This document shows, piece by piece, positions 60,820-64,000 of a DNA stretch of 64,000 bases. The position numbers were made by a program, and so were the translations under genes. Below the pieces are notes generated by a model. The model did no database searches, was not told where the DNA came from, and saw nothing but the letters and a program-made list of their open reading frames with translations. Origin of the DNA: Pseudomonadota bacterium (lineage in GTDB: Bacteria > Pseudomonadota > Gammaproteobacteria > Steroidobacterales > Steroidobacteraceae); contig JAEYUC010000095.1 of assembly GCA_023433705.1 (NCBI GenBank), positions 62,001 to 126,000 of the forward strand. Reading direction: 5' to 3'. Every line of letters starts with the position of its first letter. Position 1 is the first letter of the stretch.

Positions 60820-62142
60820 ATGACCCAAAAATCCCGCGCTCCCTTCATGGCCACTCGTCCCGCGCTGTCGCGTCGCCGATTCCTGCAGGGTACGGGCGTC
60901 GCGATGGCGCTGCCGTTCCTCGATGCGATGCATCCGCGTGTCGTGCGCGCCGCGGCGGCAACGCGCGACGCCACGCCGCGCCGCATGTTCGGCATCTGCA
61001 ACAACCTCGGCCTGCGACCGGACCTGTTCTTCCCGGCGAGCACGGGCCGCGACTACGAGCTGTCGCCGCTGCTCAAACTACTCGAGGCGCATCGCAACGA
61101 CTTCACCGTGATCAGCGGCGTCTCGCACCCGAACGTCGATGGCGGCCACCCGTCGGACATCGCTTTCCTGACCGCCGCGCCGCACCCGGCGAGCAGTTCG
61201 TTCCGGAATACGATCTCGCTCGACCAGTTCGTCGCCGAACGCATCGGCACGTTGACGCGTTTCCCGTCGCTCACGCTCTCGGTCAATGGCGCGGTCCGCG
61301 GCCTTTCGTGGACCGGCGCAGGCGTGGCGATTCCGCCCGAAGAGAGCGCGGTCGATCTGTTCAATCAACTCTTCCTGCAGGGCACGCCCGAGCAGATCGA
61401 AGCGCAAGTACACAAGCTCGACACCGGGCGCAGCATTCTCGACACGGTGGCGGAGCAGGCGAAGGCGCTGCAGCGCGACGTCGGCGCGCGCGACCGCAGC
61501 CGGCTCGAACAGTACTTCACGAGCGTGCGCGACCTCGAGAACCGTCTGCAGGAATCTCGCGAGTGGGAGCGCAAGCCCAAGCCCGTGGTCAAGGTCGCCG
61601 CGCCGGCCGAGATCGGCAACGCCGCGCAGTACATGGACAAGGTGAAGGCCATGTACGACCTCACGCGCCTGGCGTTCGAAACCGACTCCACGCGCGCGGT
61701 CACGCTCATGCTGAACAGCGTCGCGACGCCGGTCATCACGCTTCCCGGCGAGACCATCACCGACAGCTATCACAACCTCTCTCACCACGGAAAAGCCGAC
61801 GACAAGCTAGGCCAGCTCAAGGTGCTGGACGAGTGGCACATGAAGCTGCTCGCGAAGCTGTTCGGCGAACTGAAGGCCGTGAACGAGGGCGGCGAGACGT
61901 TGTTGGACCGTACGATGATCCTATACGGTTCGAACCTCGGCGACGCCAACGCGCACTCGACGGTCAATCTACCCACGCTGTTCGCGGGCGGTGGATTCCG
62001 CCATGGGCAGCATCTCGCGTTCGACCAGGCGCAGAACTATCCACTTCCGAACCTGTTCGTTTCGATGCTTCAGCGCCTGGGTCTCGAAGAGGACAAGTTC
62101 GCCTCGTCGACCGGCTCGATGCGCGGGCTCGAGATGGCATGA
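60820..62142 (+). CDS. Tat-exported DUF1552 family protein
   Basis: 440 aa. The Tat signal is SRRRFLQGTGVAMALPFLDA. The DUF1552 domain fills the rest: NNLGLRPDLFFP, ISGVSHPNVDGGHPSD, TITDSYHNLSHHGKADD, ILYGSNLGDANAHSTVNLP. The family is of the sulfatase/DUF1501-like type in general outline but no enzyme function is proven. DUF1552 and DUF1592 are regularly encoded as a pair, so they probably work together in the periplasm. The stop overlaps the next start as ATGA. Confidence 0.9.
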   Translation: MTQKSRAPFMATRPALSRRRFLQGTGVAMALPFLDAMHPRVVRAAAATRDATPRRMFGICNNLGLRPDLFFPASTGRDYELSPLLKLLEAHRNDFTVISGVSHPNVDGGHPSDIAFLTAAPHPASSSFRNTISLDQFVAERIGTLTRFPSLTLSVNGAVRGLSWTGAGVAIPPEESAVDLFNQLFLQGTPEQIEAQVHKLDTGRSILDTVAEQAKALQRDVGARDRSRLEQYFTSVRDLENRLQESREWERKPKPVVKVAAPAEIGNAAQYMDKVKAMYDLTRLAFETDSTRAVTLMLNSVATPVITLPGETITDSYHNLSHHGKADDKLGQLKVLDEWHMKLLAKLFGELKAVNEGGETLLDRTMILYGSNLGDANAHSTVNLPTLFAGGGFRHGQHLAFDQAQNYPLPNLFVSMLQRLGLEEDKFASSTGSMRGLEMA

Positions 62143-62675
62143 AGCGCCGCATCGCGATTCCATTGCTCGGGTTGCTGATCGGCGCCGCTTCCGCCGCGTA
62201 CGCGGAGGAGGTCGTGGTCGACTTCGAGCAGACCGAAATCGGCAAGCCCGTGCCGAAGTGGACGGAGAAGGGCGTCACATTCGAGCTGTCCGGGCCGCCC
62301 ACGCAGAGCAAGGCGGTCGGGCGCGTGATGTTCTTTCCGCACATCGACACGAACCGCAAGGGCATCCTGAACGCGATGGCGACCGAGCAGGCAATCCCCG
62401 TGCTCGCGAAGTTTCCGAGGAGCGCCTCGTCCGTGACGGTCGTGTTCTGGGGTTCCACCGGCTGCCCGGCGTTGCTCGAGGCGCTCGACGAGAATGGCGC
62501 GGTCATCGACAAGGCATCGGTGGATGCCGTGCCGGGCCGCAACGCTCCGGGCGAACCCATCCCGTTCCTGACCCTGAATGTGAAGGCGCCGCGCATCGCG
62601 GCCATCCGCTTCAGCGGACCGCGCAATGGCGAGTTCCTCGCCGCGGACGAGGTCCGGTTTACGACGGCGAAGTGA
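62139..62675 (+). CDS. Small exported beta-rich protein coupled to DUF1552
   Basis: 178 aa. A signal peptide (residues 1-22, ending AAYA) is followed by VDFEQTEIGKPVPKWTEKGV and alternate polar/apolar strands, with AAIRFSGPRNGEFLAADEVRF at the C-terminus; this resembles a lectin-like or PEP-type jelly-roll domain. No enzyme motif. Overlapping ATGA start indicates translation together with DUF1552, so it is likely a periplasmic subunit or binding partner of that unit. Convergent with the dehydrogenase. Confidence 0.75.
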   Translation: MKRRIAIPLLGLLIGAASAAYAEEVVVDFEQTEIGKPVPKWTEKGVTFELSGPPTQSKAVGRVMFFPHIDTNRKGILNAMATEQAIPVLAKFPRSASSVTVVFWGSTGCPALLEALDENGAVIDKASVDAVPGRNAPGEPIPFLTLNVKAPRIAAIRFSGPRNGEFLAADEVRFTTAK

Positions 62676-62714
62676 GCGAGCGGCAGCCGGAGTGGTTAGC
62701 CGCGTCTCCGCCGC

Positions 62715-63740
62715 TCAGCACTCGATCATCGCCTTGATCACTTCGGATTCCGGCTTCAACCACTGAGCGATCGTCGCCGGTAAATCGTGCAGCGGCGCGC
62801 GATGCGTGCGCAGCGCGGCGGTGGGAATCTTTCCGGCGCGCATGCTCTGGAGCACGAGGTCGAAATCCTCGGCCGTCGCGTTGCGGCTGCCCATGAGCGT
62901 GATTTCGCGCTTGTGGAAGTCCGGATCGGAGAACTTGATGTCGGCGCTCACCACCGAGACGAGGACGTAGGTGCCGCCGTGAGCGACGTACCGGAAGCCG
63001 TTCTCCATCGCCTGCGGATTGCCCGTGGCATCGAAGGCGACGTCGAACAACTCGCCCTCCGTGAGGGATGCCAGCTTCGCGGGAAGATCGTCGGAAAGCG
63101 CGAGGACGTTCGGAATCCCGAGTTTGTCGCGACAGAAGGCGAGGCGTTCCGGCCGCGAGTCGATCACGGTCACCTGGCCCCCGCGCAACTTCGAAAACAG
63201 CGCGCAGGCGATCCCGATCGGTCCGCTCCCGGAAACCACGACCCGTTGACCCGGCCTGACATCCGCGCGGCGGACGGCGTGCGCGCCGATCGCGAGGAAC
63301 TCGATCATGGCCGCTTCTTCGAGGGTTATGCCGCGCGCCGAGAAAACGAACCCTTCAGGTACGCAAACGTATTGGGCGAGCCCGCCATCGCGGTGCACGC
63401 CCAGGACCGAGAGGGACGTGCAGCAGTTCGAGCGGCCCTTGCGACAGGCGCCGCACACACCGCAGGAAATGTAGGGCACGACATACACCGGGTCGCCCGG
63501 CTTCAGCGCGGATCCATCCGGCGACTCGACCACCTCTCCCGAGAATTCGTGGCCCATCACACGTGGATAGGACAGGTACGGCTGGACGCCGCGAAAGATG
63601 TGCATGTCTGTGCCGCACACACCGACGCGTCTCACGCGTACGAGAACCTCGCCGGGACCCGGCACGGGGATCGGTCGCTGCTCGACGATCAGGGCACCGG
63701 GTCGCGGGCAAACCACTACATCCATCAAGGCGTCGTTCAT
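62715..63740 (-). CDS. Zinc-dependent medium-chain alcohol dehydrogenase
   Basis: 341 aa. Catalytic zinc ligands Cys in GVCGTDMH and the His/Glu of RVMGHEFSGEVVE, the structural zinc cluster SCGVCGACRKGRSNCC and the Rossmann NAD loop SGSGPIGIACALF are visible. Similar in pattern to sugar-alcohol/L-galactonate-type dehydrogenases of the MDR family, so a sugar alcohol or uronate-type alcohol may be the substrate. The start is ATG 63740. It is convergent with the DUF1552 operon; the 110 bp upstream has AT-rich TATATAA near 63775. Confidence 0.92.
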   Translation of the reverse strand: MNDALMDVVVCPRPGALIVEQRPIPVPGPGEVLVRVRRVGVCGTDMHIFRGVQPYLSYPRVMGHEFSGEVVESPDGSALKPGDPVYVVPYISCGVCGACRKGRSNCCTSLSVLGVHRDGGLAQYVCVPEGFVFSARGITLEEAAMIEFLAIGAHAVRRADVRPGQRVVVSGSGPIGIACALFSKLRGGQVTVIDSRPERLAFCRDKLGIPNVLALSDDLPAKLASLTEGELFDVAFDATGNPQAMENGFRYVAHGGTYVLVSVVSADIKFSDPDFHKREITLMGSRNATAEDFDLVLQSMRAGKIPTAALRTHRAPLHDLPATIAQWLKPESEVIKAMIEC

Positions 63741-63850
63741 TCGGCCGCTTCGCGCTTATGAAAGTGGCTAGCATATATAAAAGCTTCGGATCGCAAGGTT
63801 GTCGCGGGATACCGGTTCTTGAATGTCGGCGCCGCCGGGCGCCCGAATGC

Positions 63851-63991
63851 CTATCCTCCCTGCCACAGATTTGCGAACAGCTTGACCAGGTGTCTGCCGT
63901 ATTTCCCGGTTTCCGTCCCGCTCGCCGCCGCGATCGAGTAGACGAACACGACAGCGACGAACGCGGTCGCCGCGAAGGCCGACCATTTCAT
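63851..63991 (-). CDS. Small membrane protein at the window edge
   Basis: 46 aa from ATG 63991 with one N-terminal hydrophobic helix (KWSAFAATAFVAVVFVYSIAAA) and a short basic tail ending LFANLWQGG. The third codon positions are GC-rich, typical of real genes here. The frame stays open upstream of the ATG to the right edge of the window (63992-64000), so a longer protein beginning outside cannot be excluded. Function unknown. Confidence 0.5.
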   Translation of the reverse strand: MKWSAFAATAFVAVVFVYSIAAASGTETGKYGRHLVKLFANLWQGG

Positions 63992-64000
63992 CGCACGTCC

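Overview
The window is GC-rich bacterial chromosome with dense coding, frequent GTG starts and many 1-4 nt stop/start overlaps. The order TPR protein-lolB-ispE-tRNA-Gln-prs-rplY-pth-ychF, together with gatCAB, prfA, prmC, hslO and mtgA, is gammaproteobacterial. The secreted DUF1592/DUF1552 pair and the abundance of exported hydrolases suggest an environmental lineage near Steroidobacteraceae/Nevskiales/Xanthomonadales. That placement is inference from gene content only. No phage, insertion sequence, integrase or CRISPR array is visible.

Layout. 1-7.2 kb: housekeeping genes (gatC end, gatA, gatB, hslO), a protein of unknown function built on an internal duplication, then mtgA-ppiB-prmC on the minus strand. 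7.2-14.2 kb: a MoxR-type membrane cluster (membrane protein, DUF4129, DUF4350, MoxR ATPase, DUF58) facing an RDD-SpoIIM fusion coupled to prfA. 15.3-22.4 kb: the conserved TPR-lolB-ispE-tRNA-Gln-prs-rplY-pth-ychF block, interrupted by GGGGACA palindromic repeats. 22.4-29.7 kb: a membrane-anchored hydrolase, a ZIP metal transporter, and a BarA-like hybrid kinase followed by a REC-PAS-GGDEF-EAL effector. 30-38.2 kb: tRNA-Met, then accessory genes: an S41-type peptidase, an AsmA-like/GT51 fusion, a secreted TPR protein, a hydrolase-cupin fusion next to a gene remnant, an AraC regulator and a small lipoprotein. 38.4-48.4 kb: a stress/signalling zone (chloroperoxidase-like hydrolase, CBS protein, OmpR-type regulator, lone receiver, PEP-mutase-like enzyme, PAS hybrid kinase, AraC regulator followed by an NAD(P)-binding/HD/cupin/GST operon). 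48.7-57.7 kb: a propeller-type sensor kinase and LuxR-type regulator beside a six-gene operon. 58-62.7 kb: DUF1592-DUF1552-secreted protein. 62.7-64 kb: a zinc alcohol dehydrogenase and a very small membrane protein.

The best candidate for an undescribed system is the six-gene operon at 52,648-57,721. Five ATGA overlaps join an SMP-30/strictosidine-synthase-like lactonase, an unknown exported protein, a VOC-fold protein, a carotenoid-cleavage-type oxygenase, an ABM-type monooxygenase and an alpha/beta hydrolase. Nearly all products carry export or anchor signals, and a two-component system with a periplasmic propeller sensor lies next door. This resembles a coupled oxidative-cleavage/hydrolysis pathway for an extracellular aromatic or isoprenoid substrate, but the substrate cannot be read from sequence. 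The adjacent DUF1592/DUF1552 unit, with its own palindrome-rich upstream region, is the second candidate.
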